DNA of 64,000 nucleotides from assembly GCA_963803375.1 (NCBI GenBank), contig CAWDMB010000014.1, positions 287,082-351,081 on the forward strand, written 5' to 3'. The translations under genes were made by a program, and so were the position numbers. How positions within the stretch are numbered: the stretch's first letter is position 1; every line of letters starts with the position of its first letter. The notes below the pieces were generated by a model. That model saw only the letters and a program-made list of their open reading frames with translations, ran no database searches and had not been told where the DNA came from. Below are positions 43,205 to 51,487 of the stretch, one piece after another. Origin of the DNA: JAOPZW01 sp963803375. Its GTDB lineage: Bacteria > Actinomycetota > Thermoleophilia > Solirubrobacterales > Solirubrobacteraceae.

Positions 43205-44913
43205 CCGCCCTGCGCTACCGCGAGGCGATGCGCGGGTGGGTCTCCTTCCACGAGCGCGACCCGAACCTCGGCCTGTGGCAGGGCCGCGCCGAGGGCGGGC
43301 GCTGCGCCTTCGCCCTCGACGTGCGCATCGATGACGTCGACCGCTTCGTCGACGACCCCGACCACGAGGCGTCCTGCACCGGCGCGCTCGACGTGGCCGG
43401 CCTCGGCGGGCGCCTGGAGCTGCGCGAGGGCACGTTCAACCTGCTCGTCAAGGTGCGCGGCCCGCGCCACCGGCGCATGGAGTACGCGCTCAAGGCCACC
43501 GACGCGGCCGGTCGGCGCATCCGCCTGGACGGCTTCAAGGACGTCCAGGACGACTGGTTCCGCGACGCGTGGAACGACACCTCGACGCTCTTCGCGACGC
43601 TGCGGGCGGGCTGGGCGCGCGAGGACCCGGTGCTCGCCACCGGGGTCCTGCGCATCGGACGGCTCGCGTTCCTGGCAACGCTCGCCTCGATGCGCCTCGG
43701 CGGCGGGCCGCCGTGGGCGCGGCTGCGCGCGCTCGCGCGCTACGCGCGCTTCTTCGCGGGCGGTCTCGTGCGCGTCTACGTCGGCCCGAACGCCACGGAG
43801 GGCCAGCCGGACTTCCCGGCCGAGCTCGCCGGGACCGAGGCCTTCCAGGGCCGGGCGCCGGGCGCGTGGCACGCGTGCCCGGGGCGCCCGGGCCTGCAGC
43901 GGCGGATCCTCGGCTTCCGCGCCCTCGACGGCGTCCCGCTCACGGTCCACAACATCCGTGCAGACCCGGCGGTCGCGGGCGCGCCGCTGCTCGTCGCCGC
44001 GGGCACCGGCGTGCGCGCGGAGATCACGTACGGGGCGCCGATCGCGCGCAGCCTGATCGACGAGCTCGTCGCCGCGGGCCACGACGTCTGGGTCGTCAAC
44101 TGGCGCGCCTCGATCGACCTGCCGGTGCGCGCGTTCACGCTCGACGACGCCGCGGCCTGCGACTGGCCGGTGGCCGTGGCGACGATCCTGCGCCACACCG
44201 GCGCCGGCGAGCTCAAGGCCGTCGTGCACTGCCAGGGCTCGACGAGCTTCGCGATGGCGCTCGTCGCCGGGCTGCTGCCCGAGGTCACGACCGTCGTCTC
44301 CAACGCCGTCTCGCTCCACGTCGACGTGCCGCCCGCCTCGCGCCGCAGGATGGTCAGGCTCGTGCCGATCATGAGCCGCGGCTATCCCGGCCTCGATCCC
44401 CAGTGGGCGATCCGCCCGACCTCGACGCGAGCGCGCCTCTACGCCTGGATCGCGCGCCACGCGCGCCGCAACTGCGGCAACCCGGTGTGCATGGTCTCCA
44501 ACTACGTCTACGGCGTGACCGACGACGTCCTCTGGCGCCACGAGAACCTCTCGGACGCCACCCACCGCTGGATCGCCCGGGAGTTCGGCTGGGTGCCCGT
44601 CTCGTTCTTCAAGCAGATGCGCCAGTGCGCGGTCGCCGGTCATCTCGTGCGAGTCGGCGACCGCCCCGAGCTGCCGGCCGACGTGACCGACGGGCCGCCG
44701 CGCACGAGCGCGCGCTGGACGCTCGTGGCCGGCGAGCGCAACGAGTGCTTCCTGCCCTCGGGGCAGGTGCGGACGGCCGCATGGCTGCGCGAGCAGGGAG
44801 CGACCGTCGACGCCCTGCACGTCGTGCCGGGCTACTCGCACCTGGACATCTTCTTCGGCGAGCACGCCGCTCGCGACGTCTTCGGGCTGATCGTCGCGGC
44901 GCTCGAGCGCTGA
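43201..44913 (+). CDS. Alpha/beta hydrolase coupled to the GMC oxidoreductase
   Basis: A 570-residue two-part protein. Residues 1-130 form a beta-rich domain (MRGWVSFHERDPNLGLWQG, ALDVRIDDVDRFV) of the type that accompanies cholesterol oxidase-like proteins. Residues ~235-565 are an alpha/beta hydrolase: VHNIRADPAVAGAPLLVAAG, DVWVVNWRAS, nucleophile Ser in VVHCQGSTSFAMAL, and VPGYSHLDIFFGEHA with the catalytic His. GTG 43201 overlaps the GMC stop by 4 bp. The pair may oxidise and then hydrolyse a steryl or other lipid ester; this is inferred from context. Confidence 0.78.
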   Translation: MTALRYREAMRGWVSFHERDPNLGLWQGRAEGGRCAFALDVRIDDVDRFVDDPDHEASCTGALDVAGLGGRLELREGTFNLLVKVRGPRHRRMEYALKATDAAGRRIRLDGFKDVQDDWFRDAWNDTSTLFATLRAGWAREDPVLATGVLRIGRLAFLATLASMRLGGGPPWARLRALARYARFFAGGLVRVYVGPNATEGQPDFPAELAGTEAFQGRAPGAWHACPGRPGLQRRILGFRALDGVPLTVHNIRADPAVAGAPLLVAAGTGVRAEITYGAPIARSLIDELVAAGHDVWVVNWRASIDLPVRAFTLDDAAACDWPVAVATILRHTGAGELKAVVHCQGSTSFAMALVAGLLPEVTTVVSNAVSLHVDVPPASRRRMVRLVPIMSRGYPGLDPQWAIRPTSTRARLYAWIARHARRNCGNPVCMVSNYVYGVTDDVLWRHENLSDATHRWIAREFGWVPVSFFKQMRQCAVAGHLVRVGDRPELPADVTDGPPRTSARWTLVAGERNECFLPSGQVRTAAWLREQGATVDALHVVPGYSHLDIFFGEHAARDVFGLIVAALER

Positions 44914-44954
44914 ACCGGACCGGCGCGGCCGTTAGACTCGTTCGCAGAGCATCG

Positions 44955-46427
44955 GTGGAAGCCCACGCGATCCATGCTCCGGCCGCGCTCGGGCGGCTTG
45001 CGGCGGCCGGCCCGCTGCTGCGGCTGCGATCCGACGACCAACTCGTCGCGCTCTTCCGCATGGGCTACGACGAGGCCTTCCGGGTCATCCACGACCGCTA
45101 CAGCCAGCGCCTCTTCGCGTACGCGCGCCAGATGCTGGCGGGATCGCGCTCGGACGCCGAGGACGCGCTGCAGGACGTCTTCCTGCGCGCCTACGCCGCG
45201 CTGCGCGACGACGACCGGCCGGTCACGCTGCGCGCGTGGCTCTACCGGGTGGCGCACAACCGCTGCGTCGATCACCTCCGCCGCCCCGCCCCGCCGCCGC
45301 TCGAGCTGCTCGCGTTGACGCGCTCGCTCCTCCACGACCCGCTCGAGGAGGTCGAGCGTCGCGAGGAGCTGCGCCGCCTGGTGCTCGACGTCCGCCGCCT
45401 GCCCGGCCAGCAGCGCTCGGCGCTGCTCATGCGCGAGCTCGAGGGCCTCAGCTACGCCGAGCTGGCCGACGCGCTCGGCACGACGATCCCGGCGGTCAAG
45501 TCGCTGCTCGTGCGCGCCCGGATCGGGCTCGTCGAGGCCGGCGAGGCTCGCGACACCGGCTGCGCGGAGATCCGTGCGGAGCTCGCATCGGCCCACGACC
45601 GCGGCGTGCGCGCGAGCGGGCGCTCGCGCCGGCACCTGCGCGACTGCTCGGGCTGCCGCCACTACCGCGCGGGCCTGCGCATCGCGCACCACGGGTTCGG
45701 AGCGCTGTCGCCGGCGCACGGCCCGCTCGCGACCCTGGCGAAGCTGCTCGGGCTCGGCGGGGCGGGCTCGGGCGCCGCGGCGGGCGCGACCGCGGGGATC
45801 GGCGCGGGCGGCTCGGCCGCGGTCGTCGGCGGCGCGGCCACCGCGACCGCCACGAAGGTCGTCGCGGTCGTTTGCTGCGCGGCGGTCGTGGGCGGGGCGG
45901 CTCGGGTCGAGCAGCGCATCGCCGAGCGCCACCGCGCGCCCGCGGCGACGGCCTCCGCGCCGGCGCCGGGGACCGCGGTCGCACGGCGCGCGCCGGCCAC
46001 GGCGCCCGCGGCGCCGCCGGGCGCAGCGCGGCGCGACGCCCCGCTCGCGCGCCACCGGAAGGCGCCCGGCAAGGCGCGCGCGAGGGTTCGAGCGGGGGCG
46101 ACGCGAGCGCCCACCGAGGTCGCGGCCGTCGCCGCCACGCCGGCGGCGGTCCGCGCGGCGCAGCCCGACGACGCGCTCGCCGCCCACGTGACGGGCGGCG
46201 CCGCCGCTCCCGACGAGGACAGCCTCCCCGCCACGCCGGTGTCGAGCTCGCCCGGCGCCGCGACGGGCCCGGCCGAGTCGGCCGCCGAGGCGCCGGCGTC
46301 CCAGCCCGCAGGGGCCGCCGGGCCGCCCGTGGGCGCCGTGGCCGTGGCCGTGGTCGTGGCCGAGGATGCGGCGCCCGGCGACGGCGGCGCCGCGACGCCG
46401 GGCGAGGGCGCCCCCGCGACGCCCTGA
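44955..46427 (+). CDS. ECF-like sigma factor fused to zinc anti-sigma motif, membrane segment and Ala/Pro tail
   Basis: A 490-residue protein. Residues ~25-105 are sigma region 2 (YDEAFRVIHDRYSQRLFAYARQML, DAEDALQDVFLRAYAALR) and ~145-195 are region 4 (LPGQQRSALLMRELEGLSYAELADALG, then the DNA-contacting helix VKSLLVRARIGL). RRHLRDCSGCRHYRAGL near 222 is a H-x3-C-x2-C zinc anti-sigma motif. A Gly/Ala stretch and a hydrophobic segment (ATKVVAVVCCAAVVGGA, ~298-314) follow, then ~170 residues of Ala/Pro/Gly tail. So sigma factor, anti-sigma-like element and a probable membrane anchor are in one chain. GTG 44955. It starts 41 bases after the hydrolase and may control that unit. Confidence 0.8.
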   Translation: MEAHAIHAPAALGRLAAAGPLLRLRSDDQLVALFRMGYDEAFRVIHDRYSQRLFAYARQMLAGSRSDAEDALQDVFLRAYAALRDDDRPVTLRAWLYRVAHNRCVDHLRRPAPPPLELLALTRSLLHDPLEEVERREELRRLVLDVRRLPGQQRSALLMRELEGLSYAELADALGTTIPAVKSLLVRARIGLVEAGEARDTGCAEIRAELASAHDRGVRASGRSRRHLRDCSGCRHYRAGLRIAHHGFGALSPAHGPLATLAKLLGLGGAGSGAAAGATAGIGAGGSAAVVGGAATATATKVVAVVCCAAVVGGAARVEQRIAERHRAPAATASAPAPGTAVARRAPATAPAAPPGAARRDAPLARHRKAPGKARARVRAGATRAPTEVAAVAATPAAVRAAQPDDALAAHVTGGAAAPDEDSLPATPVSSSPGAATGPAESAAEAPASQPAGAAGPPVGAVAVAVVVAEDAAPGDGGAATPGEGAPATP

Positions 46428-46460
46428 CGCGAGGCGGTTATAGCGTGGCGTCTCCCCGCG

Positions 46461-47507
46461 ATGCCGCCGCCTCCCGCCACCCTCGATCACGAGGAGCTCC
46501 TCGTCCGCCGCGGGCGGCGCTCGGGCGCGCTCTGCATCGTGGGCGTGCACTCGACCGTCCTCGGGCCGGCCCTCGGCGGCTGCCGGATGTGGCGCTACGA
46601 GGACACGCGCGCGGCCGTCCGCGACGCGCTGGCGCTCTCGGGCGCGATGACCTTCAAGGCGGCGGTCGCCGACCTGCCCCTCGGCGGGGGCAAGGGCGTC
46701 ATCGCGCTGCGCGGCCCGGCGCCGGCCCGCGCCGCCCGGCGCGACGTCCTGCTCGACTTCGGCGAGACCGTCGACGTGCTGCGCGGGCGCTACCTGACCG
46801 CCGAGGACGTGGGCACGTCGACGCGCGACATGACGGTCATCGCGCGCGCGACGCCGCATGTCACGGGTCGCCCCCGCGCCTCCGGCGGCTCGGGCGACCC
46901 CAGCCCGTGGACAGCGGTCGGGGTCGAGGCGGCGATCCTTGCCGCGTGCGAGCGCGCCCTCGGCACGTCCTCGGTCAAGGGCCGCTCGGTGGCGGTCGTC
47001 GGCCTCGGGCACGTCGGGCTCCCGCTGGCCCGCTCGCTCGCGCGCCGCGGCGCGAAGCTCGTCGTGGCCGACATCGACCGCGCCAAGCGCGTCGAGGCCG
47101 AGCGCCTCGGGGCGCGCTGGACGACCCCCGCGCGAGCGATCGTGGCCCCCGTCGACGTGCTCGCTCCCTGCGCGCTCGGCGCCGTGCTCGACGCGGAGAC
47201 CGTGCCGGCCCTGCAGGCGCCGGTCGTCGCTGGTGCGGCCAACAACCAGCTCGCCGACGACGGCGTCGCGGACGCGCTGCGCGCGCGCGGGGTGCTGTGG
47301 GCGCCCGACTTCGTCTGCAACGCCGGCGGGATCATCAACATCGCCGTCGAGCTCGAGCGCTCGGGCTACGACCCGCGCCGCGCCCGCGAGCGCGTGCGCG
47401 GCGTCGGCGACACGCTGCGCGCGATCTTCGACGCGGCCGGCGCCGGCACGACGCCGCTGCAGGCGGCCAAGGACCTCGCCGAGCGCCGGCTCGCCGCGGG
47501 GCGCTGA
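46461..47507 (+). CDS. Glu/Leu/Phe/Val dehydrogenase (leucine-dehydrogenase-like)
   Basis: A 348-residue amino acid dehydrogenase that should convert a branched-chain or aromatic amino acid to its 2-oxo acid with NAD. GPALGGCRMWRYED is the family start; MTFKAAVADLPLGGGKGVIAL near 62-82 has the two active-site Lys, and LTAEDVGTSTRDM the catalytic Asp. The Rossmann loop VAVVGLGHVGLPLARSL is near 173-189, and VLWAPDFVCNAGGIINIAVE lies near 281-300. ATG 46461 is 33 bases after the sigma factor stop. Substrate between Leu, Val and Phe is not settled. Confidence 0.88.
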   Translation: MPPPPATLDHEELLVRRGRRSGALCIVGVHSTVLGPALGGCRMWRYEDTRAAVRDALALSGAMTFKAAVADLPLGGGKGVIALRGPAPARAARRDVLLDFGETVDVLRGRYLTAEDVGTSTRDMTVIARATPHVTGRPRASGGSGDPSPWTAVGVEAAILAACERALGTSSVKGRSVAVVGLGHVGLPLARSLARRGAKLVVADIDRAKRVEAERLGARWTTPARAIVAPVDVLAPCALGAVLDAETVPALQAPVVAGAANNQLADDGVADALRARGVLWAPDFVCNAGGIINIAVELERSGYDPRRARERVRGVGDTLRAIFDAAGAGTTPLQAAKDLAERRLAAGR

Positions 47508-47607
47508 GCCGAGGCGCAGGCCGCGTCGGCGCAGCCCGGGTCGGAGCGGTGGATGACTCGCATCCGTTGCACGGCAACGTCACGGCAGGCTGCGGTACCG
47601 TGGCCCG

Positions 47608-48240
47608 GTGCCCGCGCGCCTGGTGTCCGTCAACGTCGGCCGGCCCGCGCCGCTGCTCACGCCGGGGGACCGCATCCTGCGCAGCGCGATCGTCAAGACG
47701 CCGGTCGACGGCCCAATCCTCGCCCACGACGACCACCTGGAGGGTGACGAGCAGGCCGACCGCGAGAACCACGGCGGCCCGAGCAAGGCGATCTACGCCT
47801 ACGCCGCCGAGGACACCACCTGGTGGGCCGGGCGCCTGGGCCGCCCGCTCGGGCCGGCGGCCTTCGGCGAGAACCTCACGACCGAGGGGCTCGACGTCAC
47901 CAACGCGCGCCTCGGCGAGCGCTGGCGCATCGGCGCCGCCGAGCTCGCGGTCACCGGGCCGCGCGTCCCGTGCGCCAAGCTCGGCGCGCGCATCGGCGAC
48001 GCTCGCTTCCCGCAGGCCTTCGTGCGCGCGGCCCGGCCCGGGGCCTACCTGGCGATCGTGCGCGAGGGCGAGCTGCAGGCGGGCGACCGCATCGAGGTCG
48101 TGCGCCGGCCCGCGCACGACGTCACCGTGGCGCTCGTCTCCAACGCGATGCTCGTCGACCGCACGCTGCTCCCGGCGCTCGAGGTCGCCCGCGCGGACTT
48201 CACGCCCGAGCTCGCCGCCTGGCTGCGGGCCGCGGCGTAG
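47608..48240 (+). CDS. MOSC-domain protein (YiiM-like)
   Basis: A 210-residue molybdenum cofactor sulfurase C-terminal (MOSC) protein. The N-terminal ARLVSVNVGRPAPL, HGGPSKAIYAYAAED, GRPLGPAAFGENLTTEGLDV, and the invariant Cys in TGPRVPCAKLGAR near 119 mark the family. These proteins bind a persulfide or Mo cofactor; YiiM-like members reduce or detoxify N-hydroxylated bases. GTG 47608. It stands alone on the plus strand, with a 236-base gap before the LysR gene. Confidence 0.85.
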   Translation: MPARLVSVNVGRPAPLLTPGDRILRSAIVKTPVDGPILAHDDHLEGDEQADRENHGGPSKAIYAYAAEDTTWWAGRLGRPLGPAAFGENLTTEGLDVTNARLGERWRIGAAELAVTGPRVPCAKLGARIGDARFPQAFVRAARPGAYLAIVREGELQAGDRIEVVRRPAHDVTVALVSNAMLVDRTLLPALEVARADFTPELAAWLRAAA

Positions 48241-48430
48241 CGGCCATCTTCGCGGCGCTCTTCGACCGGCGGCCCTGAGCGCGGCTCGCGCACGTGGAGG
48301 GGCGCACCGGGCGCGGTGCGGGGGCGATCGCCGCTGCCGGCGAGGGTCCCGCGCCGCGCACGGCGCGGCGGGTCAGGTTCGTGGCGTCGATGAGGGGGAT
48401 GGGGAACATGGGTCGAGGGTCCCGCCATCG

Positions 48431-48476
48431 ACGATCAGCTGCAATCGTAGATCTGCTGAACGCATAAGCTGCACTG
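48431..48476 (+). promoter_or_regulatory. Probable LysR promoter/operator
   Basis: The 46 bases before the LysR start are clearly more AT-rich than their surroundings. TCAGC (48435-48439) and GCTGA (48455-48459) form an inverted repeat with a 15-base spacer, and AGCTGCA occurs at 48437 and again at 48467, directly before the start. CATAAG (48463-48468) may serve as a -10. This looks like an autoregulatory LysR-type site. Confidence 0.4.
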
Positions 48477-49361
48477 ATGCAGATCGACCCGCGCCGGCTC
48501 CTGACGTTCCGGGCGGTGGCCCTGGGGCGCTCGTTCTCGCGGGCGGCCGACGAGCTGTCGCTCACGCAATCGGCCGTCTCGCAGCAGGTCGGCGCCCTCG
48601 AGCGCCAGCTCGGCCTCGAGCTCCTGCACCGCGGTCGCGGCGGCGTGCGGCCCACCCGGGCCGGCGAGACGCTGCTAGCGCACGCCGTCGCGCTGGCCGA
48701 GCGGCTCGACCTCGCGGGCGCGCAGCTCGCCGAGCTGGCCGACGACGCCGTCCGCGAGCTGCGGGTCGGCGCCTTCCCCAGCGCGCTCGCGACGCTCGTG
48801 CCGGCGGCCGTCGATCGCATGCTGGCCGAGCGCCCCGAGCTCGAGATCCGCCTCGTGCAGGGCGCGCTCGACGAGCTCGCGGCCGGTGTGCGCGACGGCG
48901 CCCTGCACGCCGCGCTCTGCTTCCAGGACGCCGGCGCTCCCCGCCGCGCGCACGCGGGCACCCGCCGCCACGACCTCGCCGAGGAGCCGATGGTCGTCGT
49001 GCTCCCGCCGCGCCACCGGCTCGCGCGGCGGCGCCGGATCGCGCTCGCGGACCTCGCCGGCGACGCCTGGACCGCGCCCTCGCGCGACGGCCTCATCGCC
49101 GAGGCGTGCCGCGCGGCCGGCTTCGAGCCGCGCATCGTGATCGTCGCCAGCGACGCGCTCGCGATCCGCGCGGTCGTCGCCACCGGCCTGGCCGTGACGC
49201 TCACCCCCCGGCGGCTGGCCGCCCAGATGCACGGCACGCACATCGCGCCCGTCGCCGGCCCCGCGCCGCGGCGCGCGCTCTACGCGCTGCTGCCCGACGC
49301 GGGCGCCCGGCCACTCGGGCTTGCCCTCGTGCGCGAGCTCGAGCGAGCCGCGCGCCCCTAG
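48477..49361 (+). CDS. LysR-family transcriptional regulator
   Basis: A 294-residue LysR regulator. The N-terminal winged HTH is LLTFRAVALGRSFSRAADELSLTQSAVSQQVGALERQLG (residues ~8-46), followed by a linker helix and a substrate-binding domain from ~88 with LRVGAFPSALATLVPAAVDRML. ATG 48477. The stop overlaps the convergent metallo-beta-lactamase gene by 4 bp. With no divergent partner next to it, its target is not obvious; autoregulation is likely from the upstream repeats. Confidence 0.9.
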   Translation: MQIDPRRLLTFRAVALGRSFSRAADELSLTQSAVSQQVGALERQLGLELLHRGRGGVRPTRAGETLLAHAVALAERLDLAGAQLAELADDAVRELRVGAFPSALATLVPAAVDRMLAERPELEIRLVQGALDELAAGVRDGALHAALCFQDAGAPRRAHAGTRRHDLAEEPMVVVLPPRHRLARRRRIALADLAGDAWTAPSRDGLIAEACRAAGFEPRIVIVASDALAIRAVVATGLAVTLTPRRLAAQMHGTHIAPVAGPAPRRALYALLPDAGARPLGLALVRELERAARP

Positions 49362-50128
49362 ACCTGGAACATCGTCTCAAGCTCGGGCCGCGCGACGTCG
49401 GCGGGCAGGCGCCCCTCCTCGTCGAGCTTCTCGAGGTGCGCGACGAGCGTGACGAGGGCCGCGCCGCGCAGCGCGGAGGGCGCGTCGGCCCACACGCGGT
49501 CGAGCAGCGCGGCGCTCGTGCGCAGGCCGTCGTCGAGCGCGGCCACGAGCCGGCGCTCGCGCTCGCGGCGATGGTCGAGGTACGCGGTCAGCTTGGCGGC
49601 CGGGTCGAGGACGAGCGGCCCGTGGCCCGGGCAGAGGACGCCGAGCTCGAGCGCGCGCAGGCGCTCCAGGCCGGCGAGGTAGCCCGCGAGCGAGCCGGGC
49701 CCGGGCGCGACGAAGACGCTGCCGGTACCGAGCACCGCGTCGCCCGTGCAGCACGCGCCGCCGGCGACGAACGCGAGGTGGTCGGGCGCGTGGCCGTACA
49801 CGGCCACGGTGAGCAGCGGGCCGAAGCGCTCGCCGTCGGCGAGCCGCACGTCGGCGTGCTCGAAGGCCGCGGCGGCGATCGGCACGCCGCCGGCCGCGTC
49901 GCGCAGGCGCACGGCGAGCTCGGCGTGGTCGGGGTGGTCGTGGGTCAGCGCGATGCCGCCGATCCCGCCGCGGTCGCGGGCGTCGGCGAGAACGCGCTGC
50001 AGGTGGGCGTCGAGGTCGGGGCCGGGGTCGACGACCCAGCACGGGTCCCGCCCCACGAGCCACGTGTTCGTGCCCTGCAGCGTGAAGGGCCCGGGGTTGT
50101 CCGCGATGACGAGCCCGATGTCGTCCAC
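49358..50128 (-). CDS. Metallo-beta-lactamase-fold hydrolase (LACTB2-like)
   Basis: A 256-residue MBL protein. TLQGTNTWLVG near 16 and VVDPGPDLDAHL near 32-43 are typical of the LACTB2/glyoxalase II-like branch. The zinc site is ALTHDHPDHAE (residues ~60-70) plus YGHAPDHLAFV, GDAVLG and a C-terminal CPGHGPLV. A helical winged-helix-like domain (LLDRVWADAPSALRGAALVTLVAHLEKLDEEG) follows, as in LACTB2 endoribonuclease. GTG 50128 starts one base after the stop of the upstream sugar dehydrogenase. Role in RNA or thioester hydrolysis not decided. Confidence 0.82.
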   Translation of the reverse strand: MDDIGLVIADNPGPFTLQGTNTWLVGRDPCWVVDPGPDLDAHLQRVLADARDRGGIGGIALTHDHPDHAELAVRLRDAAGGVPIAAAAFEHADVRLADGERFGPLLTVAVYGHAPDHLAFVAGGACCTGDAVLGTGSVFVAPGPGSLAGYLAGLERLRALELGVLCPGHGPLVLDPAAKLTAYLDHRRERERRLVAALDDGLRTSAALLDRVWADAPSALRGAALVTLVAHLEKLDEEGRLPADVARPELETMFQV

Positions 50129-50129
50129 G

Positions 50130-51332
50130 TCAGCGCCGTGGGGCCAGGCGGAAGACCGGCCCGTTGATCGAGACGACGTAGACGCGGCCGAGCGCGTCCT
50201 CGCCGAACGAGGACAGCCCCTCGACGCGGCGCACGCGGGCCAGCGGCCGGTCGCGCCCGAGCCGGCCGGCGCGCAGAACCCGCGCGACGCGCAGGCGGCC
50301 CTCGCAGAGGTCGCCGTAGACGTAGCGCCCGGCCAGCGCCGGCACGCGCGGGTCGCGCACGACGACGCCGCCGGTCACCGCGCACCAGCCCTGCGCGTGC
50401 GTGTGCTCGAGTGCCGGGCGCACCGCGCCCGGCGCCGGCTCGGCGAAGTTGCGCCGCGTCCCCTCCCAGGGCCGCCAGCCGAAGTTCGCGCCCGCGCCGC
50501 GCCCGCGCCGCACGAAGTCGACCTCCTCGACGGCCTCCTGGCCGACGTCCCCGATGCCGAGGTCGCCGGTGCGGCGATCGAACGAGAAGCGCCACGGGTT
50601 GCGCAGGCCGTAGGCGTAGACCTCCGCGCGCGCGCCGGCGCGTCGCACGAACGGGTTCGAGGCGGGCACGGTGTACGCACGGCCACCCGCCGCGACCGGG
50701 TCGATCCGCAGGATCTTGCCGAGCAGCGACCCGAGGTCCTGCGCGTTGCCGCGCGCGCCGTGCTGGTCGTACCCGCCGCCCCCGTCGCCCGTGCCGATGT
50801 AGAGGTGGCGGTCGGGCCCGAAGAGCAGCAGCCCGCCGTTGTGGTTGGACTCGGGGTCGTCCATGCTCAGCAGCTCGCGCGCGCTCGAGGGGTCGGCGCG
50901 GTCGGCCGCGGCGCGCCGGAGCTCGACGACGTGCTGGCGCGCGTCGCGGCCGGTGAAGTAGACGTAGAGGCGCCCGCTGGCCGCGTAGTCGGGGGCGAAC
51001 GCGAGCGAGAGCAGGCCCCGCTCGTCGCCGGAGAGCACCCGCGAGCGCAGGTCGAGGAACGGGCGCGCCAGGCGCCGGCCGTCGCGCACGACGACGATCC
51101 GCCCGTCCTGCTCGACGACCATGATCCGCCGGCGGTCGCCGGGCGGAGCCGTGACGAAGAGCGGCTGGTCGAAGCGCCCGACCGACACGAGGCGCACGCC
51201 CGTCCGGCCCGGCGCCGGCGCCGGCGCGGCGGCGCGCGTGGCGGCACCGGTGCCCGGCGCTGTCGAGCCGCCGGAGCCGCAGGCGCCCAGGAACGCGAGC
51301 AGGGACAGGGCGAGCGCGAGCCGGTGGCGCAC
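50130..51332 (-). CDS. PQQ-dependent sugar dehydrogenase-like lipoprotein
   Basis: A 400-residue exported beta-propeller protein of the soluble glucose dehydrogenase/Asd family. GTG 51332 gives a short signal with a lipobox (LLAFLGAC, Cys near 18), so it is probably lipid-anchored outside. Family blocks are IMVVEQDGRIVVVRDG, GLLSLAFAPDY, NHNGGLLLFGPDRHLYIGTGDGGGGYDQHG, ILRIDP and YGLRNPWRFSFDRRTGDLGIGDVGQEAVEEVD. An in-frame TTG 51359 would add nine residues. It should oxidise an aldose, if PQQ is available. The metallo-beta-lactamase gene is directly downstream. Confidence 0.85.
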   Translation of the reverse strand: MRHRLALALSLLAFLGACGSGGSTAPGTGAATRAAAPAPAPGRTGVRLVSVGRFDQPLFVTAPPGDRRRIMVVEQDGRIVVVRDGRRLARPFLDLRSRVLSGDERGLLSLAFAPDYAASGRLYVYFTGRDARQHVVELRRAAADRADPSSARELLSMDDPESNHNGGLLLFGPDRHLYIGTGDGGGGYDQHGARGNAQDLGSLLGKILRIDPVAAGGRAYTVPASNPFVRRAGARAEVYAYGLRNPWRFSFDRRTGDLGIGDVGQEAVEEVDFVRRGRGAGANFGWRPWEGTRRNFAEPAPGAVRPALEHTHAQGWCAVTGGVVVRDPRVPALAGRYVYGDLCEGRLRVARVLRAGRLGRDRPLARVRRVEGLSSFGEDALGRVYVVSINGPVFRLAPRR

Positions 51333-51487
51333 GCCGTCAGGATGCCAGGTCGCCTGCAACGTCCGCGCCGAGTTCCCCGACGAGGAGGCCCATGTCCGAG
51401 CGCAGCGTCGAGGTCGTCGTCATCGGGCCGGACGCTCGAGGCCTACGGGCTTTGACGCCCGTCACCCTTGCCTGAAAGGGTGGCCGG

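Noticed and set aside
45236..50167. A 1643-codon plus-strand ORF
   Set aside because: It is a frame shadow crossing the sigma factor, dehydrogenase, MOSC and LysR genes, all of which are supported in other frames.
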